Assembly (NCBI GenBank): GCA_030062745.1
Contig: CP099839.1
Span: 27,331,324 to 27,395,323 of the forward strand
Direction: 5' to 3'
DNA length: 64,000 bases
Source of the DNA: Capitulum mitella
Taxonomy: Eukaryota > Arthropoda > Thecostraca > Pollicipedomorpha > Pollicipedidae
Part shown: one piece after another, positions 23,471-35,455 of the stretch
Position numbering within the stretch: the stretch's first letter is position 1
Layout: each line of letters begins with the position of its first letter
Notes under the pieces: model-generated
Databases searched by the model: none
What the model saw: only the letters and a program-made list of their open reading frames with translations
Told to the model about the DNA's origin: nothing
Translations under genes and position numbers: made by a program

Positions 23471-24480
23471 CTCTCCAGAACGTAAGGGACCCATTGGGTG
23501 TATTATTGCAGACCATTTCGCTACCCTGGCTCAACCGGCTAAAACGCTGAGTCCGCCGACTCTCGCCATGATCCGACCGACACCAAGCATGACCGTCAAC
23601 CCCACCTAACCTCACCGACCGTCACCTCGGCCACCGGTCAGCAGGCTAGGTAACTGACTAGTGGTGTGATCACATCTACCATCTCACCGTGGTCCCACCC
23701 ACCCTCGTCCTGATCCCGACTATCACACCCTTACCCCCACCGATGCTGACGGATCGTCACTCCGACCCCACTGAACCTCGACTTAATTTGCTGATATGGG
23801 GATAGTTTTTTTTTCGTGGGTGCTTCGGCGCCCAAAACATTGACTGGACACCTACAAAGATTCTGAATTTAACATGCGATCTTATGAAGTGAGCACCCAC
23901 ATGATTTGGAGTCCCCAAGATATGATGCATGGGTGGGCATCCCAATCCATTTTACAAAGTTTCATGTGTGTCCATTGATTCCCACCGTGACTCCACTGGT
24001 TCTCAACGTGACCGCGCCAACTCCAACAATGCGGGGGCCATGGCCCTTGCCCCCCCCCCCGTTCCAACGCCAATGAGTCCTGTCCATCGTTTTCCCCTTC
24101 TCTGACTGTAGTACCTACGGGCCTGCCCTGCAGCACTGACTGCTTGAATATGGAGGTCGCTATGGGTGTCTTTGTGCCGGCTTTGCCATTGACATACCAT
24201 ATGTGTTCTTTGCTTCTATAATGTGAACCCACTGGATCTGTTGGCCTTTGTATAGGAATAATTTGGAGCTCGTAAGATGATGCATGCGTAAACAGCAGAT
24301 TGGTATGACAGCATGCCTCCCATTCCAAACCATAAGCTCTGCTGCCGCTAATGAAAGAACTGCCTCTACATCGCATGCCTTTTAATATGACGTAAAATCG
24401 TAGCACGACGTGGTATTCGCTTTGTCCGTGTTTTATCTTCAAACACACCCACGGATAAATCTACAAGCTTGCGCTGTGAG
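23471..24480. other. Upstream flank of CHMP3, no gene seen
   Basis: A 188-codon antisense frame exists but has no resemblance to a known protein and crosses a C homopolymer; I treat it as chance. No other structure. Confidence 0.5.
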
Positions 24481-24624
24481 GGTGCAATGGCGCAGTGCAT
24501 TCGTCACGTCCTGGGTTGCTAGTAGAAGTTGCGTGGGCTGGGTTTGTTATCGATAAGGACTGATGATAAGGAGTGATTGTTTCCGGCGTGCCTCACGGTC
24601 AAGATAGGTTTCAGGGACTCAATC
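24481..24624 (+). promoter_or_regulatory. CHMP3 5' flank with DRE-like motif
   Basis: CpG-containing DNA immediately before the start codon. TATCGATA lies at 24548-24555, 77 bp before the ATG; this 8-mer is the DRE (DREF-binding) core promoter motif of Drosophila housekeeping genes. No TATA box is evident. Transcription start and any 5' untranslated intron are not determinable. ATG context is ATC-ATG-G with A at -3. Confidence 0.5.
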
Positions 24625-27600
24625 ATGGGGCTGTTTGGAAGGACTAAGGAGCCGGATCCCAAAGAACAGGTATATTCTGGTCGATTCGCGCCTTATGTTC
24701 AATAATGCCGTGAAAGCTCCTCAGCCCTTGACGCCCACTGGACAAAACTGATCAGAATTCCAGTCTTACTTTGTATAGAAAGGTGAAGTGCTTATATTTC
24801 AAATATGTTCGGTTTTGTATGATGTGCTAGTAAGTTTGTTGGTGAAATTTGCATTTTGTTCCTAATTTCTCTTTATTTGTTCAGTAAATGTAAAATGGGT
24901 ACCTGGTATTGAATGTTACTGTTACAGTGAAGGTATTCAAGAAATTTCTAAAGCACCTTAGAGGTAAAGCTGCCTTTTTGCATTTATTGCTGTAATTGTC
25001 TATACTAATTGAAGCACTAAACTAAAACAAAATGGTGCAATATCTTTCCCCTTATGTTATGGCTGGGCACTATTATGTACCCAGTATTCAGACTGCAGTG
25101 TGCCACGTGCATGTCTGAGATGTACTACAATGATTAAGAGTGTGTGCCTGTTGGGTAATCCTTTAGAAACTCATGACATAAGCCAAGTACACTGAATGAA
25201 ACTTAGAGCAGACACACATGCAACTAGAGCATGGCACTCCAGGGGAAATTCTGATGTTTTGGCTCATTTGCAGTGTGACAGCCCTGCCTAGTTTGAATTT
25301 TGCTTTTTAAGTGTTATTTTAGTGGTAAAGAAGGTAGTTTGTGACCAATCAGATTTATATAGTCAACCAAAGAAGAAATATTAATGATGCACTAACATTC
25401 AGTTCTAATAGAGAACTCCCTGCAATTTTACAGCCAGCTAAGGCCTACAGGGTTGTTAAATGTACTCATAAAAAGCAACAAACACCACAGACTAGGTAAA
25501 GAGATGTGCCATCTCCCACAACTTGCCATCTTTCAGCTATTTTCCTCCAAAACAAAGCTTCTAATTTATGCTACATATTTAAATATGAAAATCAATTTGT
25601 GGAAGAATTATAATTTTGAAAACCCATCTTTTTTAGCAGAAAACATCCTAAAATCATGTAATCAGCATCAGCTTCAAAAAGCATGTAAGTTGACATAGTT
25701 TATGGATAAGCAGTACTTGAATTTGGGGATAATTGGGGAATGATTAAATGCTACTATACTGGCCCACATTGCTTTTCTTTTTTATTTGAGTGGTATTGTG
25801 CACTGTTTTTCTCCTTGGGTGGATTTGCTGTTTTGTTTTTCCACAACAGGTTTTTTTTAGCAGTGGCACATGCACACATGTGCACATGCATGCCTGAACA
25901 TTGGAGTGCATACCAAAACCACTCATTGTGCACCTGGGAATAGCAAAGTACATGCCCAAGCTAGTTTGTATCGTACTAACGACCAGAAGCTGCATGTTGG
26001 GCTCACGGCACCAACCATTGCTGCTGAATGAGGAACTTTTGCTCCTGAATGTTATTTTTTTCAGGTCACTGAATGGGTGAAAAAGTTGAGGAAAGAAGGA
26101 TATCAACTGGACAGACAGATCAGAGGCAAGTCTTGGGAGTCTCCAGTTTGTTTGTGCACACTCACTGAAGTGTTGTTATTTACCTTAGTGAGAGAGTGTA
26201 ATATTTCATATAATCCTCATGTAATATGTCTGCCCATGACATTCATTTTTGGCATAAGTTTGCTTCAGAGAATAATTCTGTAGATGTAGTTTTTAGGATA
26301 GTTTTCAGGATCACAAACACAATGCTGTTTGGTTGTTTAATGGGAGAGAGCATGGCTTTTGCCTGGCCATTTGTTCTCTAATAGTTTGAGGTAAAACACA
26401 AGTGTCTTGCCACTCAAGTCATTATTCATGGAACCAACAACAGTGATATGTTTGCAGGCATACAGCGTGAGGAAGAAAAGGTGAAGAGATCTCTGAAAGA
26501 GGCAGCCAAGAAGGGTGACAAAGTGGTTTGCACAGTGCTTGCCAAGGAAGTGATTCATGCCAGGAAAGCTATCAGCCGCATTTACACAACCAAGGCGCAG
26601 ATTAATTCAGTCCAGCTACAGATGAAGCAGCAACTCGGTATGAATGCATATACCCCATCACTGACATTTTGCATTGCACTTGTGGGTAGAATCTTGAATG
26701 GACCCACAGTTTTCTGTACAGACCCATGTACATTTGATGAGCAAGTGATTTCCAATGCAGAGTTTAGAAAAGTGGTCACTGTAGCATGACCTGACTGAGT
26801 TTTTGGTTCTGCAGCCCAAATCCGAGTGGCAGGTGCCATGTCCCAGAGTACCGAGGTGATGCAAGCCATGCAGCAACTCGTCAAGATCCCAGAAGTTGCC
26901 AAGACCATGCAGGAGATGTCAAAGGAGATGATGAGGGCTGGCATCCTTGAGGAAATGATGGAGGACACCTTTGAGGGCCTGGAGGACCAGGACGAACTGG
27001 AGGAGGCTGCCCAGGAGGAGGTCGACAAGGTCAGTGGTGTGGGAACACATGATTTGTGGCAGAAGGGAGCTGGGAGGGGGGTGGCTGGAGTGGTGAATTG
27101 CAGTTCTGATTAGGGCCATGAGGACAATTGCGCTCGTGGATAAACCATTCATTAATGACATACCTGAGTATTGGTGCATGTGCGGCTGAGGCTTAGCTAC
27201 GATTGGTGAAACACAAGATTTGAACTGTCTCACAGTAGCTTGTTGAAAAGAGATAACCAGCAGGTATTTAGACCATGAAAGCCACACACTGATGGACTGC
27301 TACTTGCACATTGTTTCTAAGTGAGTGCAAATAAGCTGTCATCAAGTGTAATTTAACTGCAGTGAATACCTTGCCAGATTATCTCATTTAATGTCTTTGG
27401 ACATGACGTCAACAACATGTAGAGGCTTATGAGTCTAATGACATTTGATGAGTCTGTAATGACTTAGATAGTTACTGAATGAGCTGTTTTTCAGTACATA
27501 TGAGCAAAAGGGACCTTTTGTTTTATAAACGGTGCAGATGATTTGGCCTTAATTGATGTGCCTGCTTTGTTGAACATTAGGTTAGTGATTGGCAAACATG

Positions 27601-27989
27601 AATCATCAGAAGTATTGGAGTATATGGGCGTTTTATGGGATACAACGGCCCTTTTATTGAGATGTCCTCCTAAGAAATCTAACCAGGATGCAAAGGTACT
27701 GGTTTTGGCCACGCTGTATAAGTCCATCGCGCTGCCACCGAGGCCTTTAAAAAGTCAGTGGTGACGTTGATTGGCGTCAGTCCGCGGGACGGTGGACCGA
27801 GCCGTTGACCGTAATGTCGTGCTGGCGCGACAGGTGCTGTGGGAGCTGACCAAGGGCGAGATTGGCCGCGCGCCGGACGCCGTCGCCGACACGCTGCCGT
27901 CGGCCGAACCGGTTGCCGCCGCCCAGGAGTCGGACGGCGAGGAGCAGCTGGAGGAGATGCAGGAGCGGCTGCAGGCGCTCAGGAGCTAG
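24625..27989 (+). CDS. CHMP3: Charged multivesicular body protein 3 (ESCRT-III, Vps24)
   Basis: ESCRT-III subunit that co-assembles with CHMP2 on CHMP4/Snf7 filaments at endosomal and cytokinetic membranes and recruits VPS4. Five coding exons: 24625-24669, 26065-26125, 26458-26637, 26815-27029 and 27834-27989, joining to 218 codons, close to the usual ~220. Exon 1 gives MGLFGRTKEPDPKEQ; exon 2 the basic helix ending DRQIR; exon 3 the IQREEEKVKRSLKEAAKKGD core; exon 4 the STEVM-AMQ-LVK segment, the SKEMM-AGI-EEMMEDTFE helix and the acidic EE/DE run; exon 5 ends LEEMQERLQALRS, a MIM1-type motif for the VPS4 MIT domain. The phases are 0, 1, 1 and 0 and the frame is open throughout. Introns 1, 3 and 4 start GT; intron 2 starts GC. 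The last acceptor (CGCGACAG) has a poor pyrimidine tract. Coding region intact; expression is inferred. Confidence 0.96.
24670..26064 (+). other. CHMP3: CHMP3 intron 1
   Basis: Starts GTATAT and ends in a T-rich tract plus TCAG. CpG-poor and AT-rich, with many TGCATGC-type words. No nested gene or mobile element recognised. Confidence 0.85.
26126..26457 (+). other. CHMP3: CHMP3 intron 2, non-canonical GC-AG
   Basis: The donor is AGAG|GCAAGT and the acceptor TTTGCAG. A GC donor is the only one that keeps phase: exon 2 must contribute one base so that exon 3 opens G-GC then IQREEE. The nearby GT dinucleotides (26130, 26139) shift the frame or leave a stop. Apart from the C at +2 the donor fits U1 consensus very well, as is usual for GC-AG introns. 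Confidence 0.85.
27504..27740 (+). pseudogene. Possible reverse-transcriptase relic in CHMP3 intron 4
   Basis: Open frame from 27504 after an in-frame TGA, reading FINGADDLALIDVPALL and later VLEYMGVLWDTTALLLRCPP-K. The order resembles the palm of retroelement reverse transcriptases: an aromatic-rich strand, x-A-D-D, then ~30 residues later a Y-[LM]-G-[VI]-x-[WI]-D-T and L-x-x-P-x-x-K step as in DIRS-like and Ty3-like enzymes. The first residue of the Y/F-A-D-D motif is Gly, and flanking regions are missing, so it is a short dead fragment. Homology is inferred by eye from motif order. Confidence 0.35.
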
Positions 27990-29040
27990 TCGGAGCGGCG
28001 TGCCGTCCGACCGCGGCGGCCGCCGGCGGCGCCTCCGCGCGGCCCGGCCGGCCGCTCCGGCGGCGCCTGGCCGGTTCGCGACCGGCGGTGGAGGGTGGCG
28101 CCCCCTGGTGCCAGGCTGGCAGGCGGGGGCGGCAGGCAGCCACCCGGGGCAGCGTCTCGGCAGAGAGGGCGCTCCGGAGCGCAGTGGTGGACCGTCCCCC
28201 TGCGACGGGCGTGGCGTCGGCGTCGTCGCGCTTCCGAATGGATTTGAAATGTGATCCGGTGCCGTTCTGGCCGAATGTGGGCGCTGATGCTGTGCACGAG
28301 AAAGGATGGCGCGATCGGCCCATTGTATCAGCTCTGGCGGCGCCAGAACATCGGCGGTCGGCAGCGCCAGAGCTGCGCTGCGCCGGCGCCAGCCAGTTCC
28401 CCGGTCCTGTTCGGCTGTGGGGCCCGCAGCCGCTGGGCTGTCGAGCCAGGCGGGGTCAGTACCCACGCCAAGGGACCAGCGGTCTCCTGGCGCTTGGAGC
28501 GGTGGGCGCGATGTGTGAGGGCGCAAACCCTGCGCGGCTCTGTAAGTGCTCTGTCTAGTCAGATCATCCTCTTGGCCTTTGGACTCTGAATTGGTTTGTC
28601 TTTGAATAATTCGTTGCTCGCGTTGTGACCAGTTTTGGTTCTTTTCTTGTTGAAGTAGGAAATTTGTTGTAAATTTATACAGCATGCGTGTAGTACTGAC
28701 GCAGTCATTTTCGTGATGTTTTTCTTTGTATACCGTACATTTATACTCGGAAAAGGACAATATTTGATGCATAATCCACGTAAGCAGTGCTCCAACTTTG
28801 CTCGTTGCAGAAAAGAAAGCTTAGAAAATCCCGAATGGAAATCAGTGATTTCGAGCCCATCACGTGACTGTCACGGTAGATGTATTTATCGTCCACGCGG
28901 TCGCAGCCTTTGATTCAAACCCTCTTGTGTCTGAAACTAAGATGCTCGGGCTATTTAAACGTGAACTGGCGGCAGTTCTGAACTTTGTTCACGTGGGACC
29001 TTGTGAATGTGGACCTTTGTTCAGAGTATGTAATATTAAA
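27990..29040 (+). other. CHMP3 3' flank / probable 3' UTR, GC-rich then AT-rich
   Basis: 28,000-28,540 is very GC-rich (CGGCGGC clusters), which explains long open frames on both strands with Arg/Ala/Pro bias. From 28,560 it becomes AT-rich. No AATAAA is seen close to the stop; the variant ATTAAA occurs near 29,036. The poly(A) site cannot be fixed. Confidence 0.5.
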
Positions 29041-30840
29041 ATGGTCGCATATGGCCAATGAATGCTTGAAATGTTTTGTCACTAACTTTGAACAACTTGT
29101 TTGTGGCGGTGTCAGCAACGCAAATTTTACGATCCTTACGCGTTTCCTGATAACATGAATGATACGTGCAGTTTGAGGCTCTAGGGGAGAAATAGGCGTG
29201 CCTTCGATGCGTTCTGTATGGGAAACGTTGGAATAGAAATCGAAGGCTCACACCGCTCTGTTTCCGTCCCCGTGTTGGCGCGTCGCGCTGTGTGATAACG
29301 AGCCACACTGGGCCCCGCACAAAGGCGGCGGCGGAAAGCCCCGGTGCGGCCCCCCCCCCCCCGACTGAGCGGCTGCGATCGGGCTGGGACCGGGTCCCTC
29401 CGGCCCGGGCCGGTCCGGGCGTTTTGCGATGGCGTTGCCCAACTGGCCCGCAATGCACCGGACAGCCGCGGGACCGCTCTTCGGACCGTCCGACTGTCCT
29501 GGTGATGCGGGCAGCCGTCCGATCCCGCCGCCGCCTGCTGGGGCCGGAACCAGACTTAGTGGAGCCGGGGGACGTGCGATCCGATTCTGTCGCTTCGCTT
29601 GGACCAATATGGGCTGAGCTGTTCATCGCGGCGTGCACGTAACTCCCTTGAAGCGACGAATACCGACCGTCTGTCAGTAAAAACAGAGCGGCCCGGACAT
29701 CAAGTATTTGCACGTGCCTGACGCGAGGATCAGTGCCACCACGTCAGGTTGTCGCCAGTCATTCAACAGAGCCAGTGCGGCAGTGAAGCGGCAGGTGGTC
29801 TTGGGTAACGACTTCCACCCTGCTGCACGCGGAGTGTGCCCAGCCCAAAGACGATAGGGCTTAGCAACCACGGCCAGTTGTCAGGTAACTGCACCCACGT
29901 CGAAGGTCAGGTGAGTAGGCGTTGGTTCCGTGTTGCCCTGGCTGATGCAGCCGCTGAATACCGGGCCGCGGCGCTGCTGCCTGGCTGTGTGTGCATAGGT
30001 GGCGGTCTGCTTTGTCTCCCGTTATCGAGATAAAACTGACCAGGGAGAGACTGGATCGCTGAGCCCAAGTTAGACGTCGGTGAGAAACAGGGTTGTCAAG
30101 CGCTTCATGTTTCGTGCTGTGTTCTGTGGAGTTTGACACGAGAAACATTATCTTGGTTTTATTTAAAAAATGATAACTCTTGGCACAAATTCCAACACCT
30201 TTCTCAGTGGGTTTAAGTTGACCATTTTAATACTCGCATGGCACGCAAGTATCAAAATGGGGCCGTTTGTATCAAGATAATTGTAACGTGGTTGCATTTT
30301 ATCTTTTTCTCCTTCGGAAAACCGCGTGGAAACCCAGCTCAGCATTGCCGTCCGGTGGCTGTAGCAGAGCCGCGGCCACCGTCGCCCCACAATTCTCGGA
30401 GCCTCCATGACCGCTCAACTTGTCTCCCGTGGCATTCTCAGCCCCATTTCCACCCAGTCTCATGAACACGGGCTCATTCAAGAAACTGGACGTCTCTAAC
30501 CAGCTTTCTGGCCGACAGGTAATGCCGTGTATTTAGATGTAGATCGACGATCGGCCAGACGAAAAACCAGCGCCGAGGCAGCCTTGTCTCCATGGGCATC
30601 GCGGATTTCACGAGTTTTACCTGTGATGACCTGCAAGTCGTGAGTGGCCTTAACTGAATGATCATGATCTCATGGCGTGTCATGCATCTTGTCACCCTTT
30701 TGCAGTCTCTGTATAAACGGAGATGACATGGCTTTTTTCCACTGCCTCTGGTTCATATTCGCTTTTTCACAATAGGGTTGGATTATACATGCCTCCGGGG
30801 TCACCTCCAATGAGCCAAAGCACACCAAAATCTGACTTAT
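29041..30840. other. Intergenic with CpG-rich block, no firm gene
   Basis: 29,300-29,630 is a CpG-dense block with a C homopolymer, possibly a promoter island. The overlapping 225-, 119- and 116-codon frames have compositional bias and no family match. The remainder to 30,840 shows nothing I can support. Confidence 0.45.
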
Positions 30841-30859
30841 GATGGCCTTTGATTGGTTC

Positions 30860-31430
30860 ACAGGTAGTCTACAATGACCTCTCATGGCATTGTGACCACA
30901 TACTCACGTATCCCTGAATATTCATGTGCGCACCAGAAAGCCTTCAAATAGTCGTGACCACGTGTACATAACCACCGCATTTGAAAAAAATTGTGATTGT
31001 AAAAAATGACCTACTGTGACCTTGCGTGAGGTAATGGGCATCATACATTGACCTGTCGTGACAGTGCGACCACAATGGCGTATCGATAAATATTCATTTG
31101 TGCACCAGAAAGTCTTTAAATGGCCGTCACAACGGGCACATTGACAACCATGGGGGAACTTTGGGGTTTTTGGATGTGCTCGGGCCCCACCAACAATGCC
31201 TGGGCCGCCCAATAATTCAGGATTTTTAACAGCAAGTCTGTTGTGGTGCAGGGAAAAAATGGCCTAAAAGCACCAGGATTAGTCGAAATTAGCACTTGCC
31301 CCAATCATTTTTGCAAAGCTCTGCCCCTGTTGACAACGTATTTGAAGAAACCGTGCCTGTAAAATTTGACCTATGATTACTTTGGGTAGGGTCGTGGGTG
31401 GTTTACACTGACCTCTCATGACAATGCGCC
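30860..31430. repeat. Diverged repeats, ~177 bp unit
   Basis: The series TGACCTCTCATGGCATTGTG, later AATATTCATGTGCGCACCAG and AAAGCCTTCAAATAG, recurs about 177 bp downstream (TGACCTGTCGTGACAGTGCG, AATATTCATTTGTGCACCAG, AAAGTCTTTAAATGG), with a further partial match near 31,400. It is an old tandem or dispersed repeat. Confidence 0.6.
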
Positions 31431-31663
31431 CTGCCCTTGAAATTGTCGGCATATTGTTCAAGAGTATCAACAAAGATTACGCGAAGTCGAAGAAACGGCA
31501 AAATCATAAATCACGGTTTTCTGTATGACGACATTCTTACTCGACCATTTTTCCCCGAAATATGCAAAATTGGTGTACTGGGGAGAACTGAAAGTATGGC
31601 CGGCCCGGCTGCCCCGCGGTAAACCAAGGCTGTGGCGCAGCAAACGAAATGAAAGCGTTTAAC

Positions 31664-31930
31664 AGGCACGTGGCCAGAATTTTCCACAGGGGGGAGGACA
31701 AACGTCAAATTTTGTCATAGGCCACTGGCATATGACGAAATTTGTAGGAAAAAAGCAGCAGCTTTATGTAATTTACCTCGTACTTAACGCACAGGAAGAC
31801 ATATAATGTTTGCTTTTGCAACATATATGTGATCATTATTATGTATTCGTGCGAAACCACCATATACCTAGTATATATCATATGTCTAGTATATCATATA
31901 TCTAGTATACCATATATCACAGATCCCCTG
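31664..31930 (+). mobile_element. hAT-type MITE, CAGGCACGTAGCC family (copy 3)
   Basis: Starts CAGGCACGTGGCCAGAATTT; the right end finishes AGATCCCCTG. The flanks GCGTTTAA (31656-31663) and GCGCTTAA (31931-31938) match at seven of eight positions. The right half has degenerated into TATATCTAGTATA repeats and lost the G run. No coding capacity. Confidence 0.7.
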
Positions 31931-31938
31931 GCGCTTAA

Positions 31939-33636
31939 CGGCCCCCTCCCCAGTGACTGCCGGGTTCACGAGGGCACCTAAGGGGAAGGCTCGATAATCT
32001 ACGAGCCACCAGCTATTCCATATGGCGGTATGCTGACGGGTTATAAATGCGCGCTTACGGCGGCGCTTACGTGTGTGTTACGGCGTCTGACGGTAGCTGT
32101 CGCTTCGCGTTTGTTTTCTTGTATAGGCTTTGCATACCTTTGTTTCTCGGACAGACTATATTTCAAAACTGAAGCGTGCTTTGCACGCTGTCGGCGAACT
32201 GAGATTTCATACATGGCGGTCGCTCGGTTCAGATCGAGTTCAGATCGAGGCTGTTTGTAAGAGCGTGTGTGCGCGCGTGTGCGCTTGTGTTTGTGCGCAT
32301 ACGTGTGTATGTGTGCGTATGTGTGTGCGTGTGCGAGGGCGTGGGTACAAGTATCATGGGTCATCCAAGACTTGTACAATCATGGGTACAAGTCAAATGG
32401 CGGGTGCTGATGACTCAAGACCGTGACAACATGGACACCACTTGTGGGTGCGTACTTTTGTGGTCGCATGGATGGATCGCACCATCGAAAAAAAAACACC
32501 ACCATGGATCGCACCACATGGATCGCACTCACGTGCGATCCATGTGGCGATCCCCAGGCACGTGTTCATTTTGGACTCGGGAACCTCCGACTGCCGTGAA
32601 CAGTGACCTAGGCGGCTGAAATTTGATGGGTAGATAGGCCAGCATCAGAGCTCTCCAACGGTACCCCACATAATAAGCGCGGTGCAACGAGTCACGTGCA
32701 GCGCGCGAGCGCCTCTTTTGACCCATGTTTCTCATGGGCCGATGGTCGGGAAGCAAACGAAGCAGTCTGGTGCAATAATGGCGTGGAAAGGTGGACGGGC
32801 AGCTGGACGATCGATGCCGATGGATCTAGGCCGAAACGGGGTGCAGCTTGCACTTGAAGGGCGAGGTGCCCAAGACTCCGAAAACTGGCGGACAGGAGTA
32901 TGTGATACGCGGCAGTCAATATATATGGCGTTTTCGTACGCGGATAGCTTCAGCCTCGTGTGTGCAGGACGCACGCGCCCGTACCCGTTTGGCCATTTGC
33001 CATTCAGGCCCTTGGTCTGGGAACCTATGATGCCTAGAGGCACCAAATTTTGTGTCGGGCCTCAAAGTCACAAACAAGGGCGCGGGAAGCTGTGGGGACA
33101 GGGGGCAGCGCCCCCTTCCCAGCTTTTTTTGAAATTTAACATTAACCCTATGGGTGTGGACTGAAAAAACTGGCCCAAAATGCGTCTTCCGCTTTCCCTA
33201 ACTGTAGAGGAGTTCTGCGCCCCTGGTCACAAACGCCATCTGACAGGCGCGGTACCGTCCAGGGGGACCCGAGCGCACCTGGCGGGATCTGAGGCGCGTT
33301 CCGGCGGTCTCGTGTATCGATTCGGCCCTTGTTGCACAAAGGCACATACCTCAGCAACGGTCAGCCGGAGCGCCTAACGGACAGCGCCAGCGTGGCCACG
33401 AGGTTGCAGTCGACCAGAAGTCCCATATCACAAAATAGTGCAATGTTGCGCGAACAACGCAATGCAGTTGCACGTCACAGAAACATATGGTTGGATGTAA
33501 TACTTCCAACGCTTTAACCCTGCTTTCCATTGACGAATCCATTGCAGTTTTGCTTCAGATTTACGACGGAAAGGAGAATTTTCCCTTTTACCGACCGCAT
33601 TTACATTTACCGACCGCAATTTGTCTTGCGTGTCGC
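31939..33636. other. Intergenic with TG/CG repeat and hairpin
   Basis: No gene supported. A purine-pyrimidine alternating GTGTGCGC-rich run occupies about 32,262-32,336. A perfect 15-bp hairpin (CCACATGGATCGCAC at 32514-32528, complement at 32533-32547, 4-nt loop) sits among several GGATCGCAC words. A short GGGGGCAGCGCCCCC palindrome lies near 33,100. Confidence 0.5.
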
Positions 33637-33642
33637 GTTTAA

Positions 33643-34819
33643 CCCCACTCCCGGCGGGGCTGGCTGAATTTGCCACTTTCGGTGTTTTTGCCTGCAAATT
33701 TCAGGTTTTTTTATTCAGCCTCACGACACGAGGTCTCTTTTCCAACCTATTCTTTCTACATGCTATCCCAAAATTCCATTCTTTTATCCTGCTCAGGGGC
33801 GGAGCCAGGCCACATTTTTCGTAGGCACATCAGGCCGTTTTGGCTCTAAAGGTAAAAGAAAAACGGCTGCCAAAAATAGGGTGTTTAAGATAAGATTTAA
33901 AACGTTATATGGGATATAGGTAGATAGATGGGCAGGCACACAACAATAATTTAGTTAATCTCGGGCCAATTTATAGGGTCAGGTTAAGGTGAAAAGTCAA
34001 AATTTGGTTTCATATTAATAATTTTGTCGCTTATGTCTCAATTGCAAAACCCTGCTTGCATGTGACTTAGATGAGTGCCCTCTACTTGTGCATCAAGTTT
34101 CAGGCTATATCAGGTAGGGTCATGGAGCCATGACCCAAAATGTCAGTGCACGTGGCCTATATCACGACACCCATAAACTTGAATTTTAGAAATAGAGTCA
34201 ATTCAAATCATTAGAAACGTTTGTAAACAACATGAAATGCATTCAAGGTAATTTCATGAGACTCTGAGGTCACTGGAGGATCATTAAAGGCCAAAGATCG
34301 AAAGTTAGCCTGATGAACATGTAATCATGACGTGCCTTCATTTTCATTTCCCTGGCGTCACTGCAACTTGGCTGGTAAGATGTAACAGTAACATGGCAGG
34401 TAAAAGCTATAAAGATTTTTTAGACTTTTTCCGTTAATTGAGTTTTGAAAAATGGTTCTCCCATTTTCGAAACTCTGTGACAGCCTCTGAATTTTTCTCA
34501 AAATTTGAATCGTCCGGACCGATGGTAAAGGCCCCACTCATAAGCTCTCGATTTGTGCCGACTGCATCGAAACCGGGCCATAAACAGCGGAGTTAACACA
34601 AATCCAAAAATATTTCACATTTTTACTTTTTGCTTTCTGTACTCGACCCTTTTTAAGATTTTGGAAACTGTTTCTTAATATAAGTAGTTTACATCATGGC
34701 GAATTGATTGCTGTTTGTTGCAATGACATCGGATGTGAAGTTCTCGAGATCTCGGGGGAGGGGGCGAATCATCCCACTGTCGGGAGTCGGCTATACAGTC
34801 TAACTGTCCGGGAATATGG
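33643..34819 (-). mobile_element. piggyBac-like non-autonomous element (copy 1, inverted)
   Basis: Reverse orientation relative to the copies at 45.6 and 48.8 kb. The left end is TTAA + CCCCACTCCCGG (TTAA at 33639-33642); the right end is CCGGGAATATGG followed by CTAA (34820-34823), a one-base change from TTAA. Internal landmarks match inverted: AGGGGCGGAGCCAGGC, ACATTTACAAACGTTT-type and CAAAATGTCAGTGCACGTGG, and GTTCTCGAGATCTCGGGGG. 1,177 bp, no transposase. Confidence 0.8.
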
Positions 34820-35104
34820 CTAAAGTTTCAAGAATAATTTTTCGCCAGTTCATTGTTGAACTTTGATGTTTGATCGGCCACTTTGAATCGCGCTTTGGTC
34901 AATATTTACAGACGGTTCCAACCTCTTGTGCTCACAGCCAGGACTCTGTGGATCATGTTCCTCGAGTATATGTGTAGTACATCTTCGTGCCAGCTGAGGC
35001 CAAAATCAGCTGGTCCATTTTCGACCCTCGACTCCCCGTCAAATGAAGTGCCGGGACGGAGGACGCAGCGCCCGGCGCGGTACATCCTCCAGGGCTGGGC
35101 CTGA

Positions 35105-35455
35105 CCTTTTCACTGGTCCGGGGTTCCCGCGGAACAGTCCATCGTGCTGGAGAACGAACCTGATAGTGTACTTACTATCAGACATTGTGCAGATGGCGCC
35201 CAGTTTACGGGTGCATCGATCGGGCCGCCTCCAAGAAAGTGTCTTACTACTGATGAGACCATAGGCATTATTATGACCGAGCTCGACATCGAGTAAAGCC
35301 AGGGTGATGTCTTAAACTTGCCGCCAGAAGCCGACGTGAGCGTTGAGGACGAGGTCGATGGCATCCGTATGGGACCGACTTTGGCTGCCGACGTGCCAAG
35401 CACTGGAAGCGGGTTACCGCAAAGACGGCCGAATCATCGGCGCCATCCATCTGCG
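35105..35455 (+). pseudogene. Possible piggyBac-type transposase N-terminus relic
   Basis: A frame reads LTTDETIGIIMTELDIE, stop (TAA near 35,296), then GDVLNLPPEADVSVEDEVDG, then a polar tail that runs into stops near 35,460. PiggyBac transposases often begin with a short helix, an acidic stretch and a hydrophobic-Pro-Pro-x(n)-[ST]-[DE]-E-D step before the domain proper; this matches in order. No catalytic DDD domain follows. It lies within 300 bp of a piggyBac-like element. Recognition is by eye. Confidence 0.35.

Noticed and set aside
23882-24448. 188-codon minus-strand frame upstream of CHMP3
   Set aside because: Crosses a C homopolymer; Trp/His-rich and no recognisable motif or splice support.
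27777-28772. 331-codon minus-strand frame opposite CHMP3 exon 5
   Set aside because: Antisense shadow of exon 5 and of the GC-rich 3' flank; Arg/Pro/Ala-rich.
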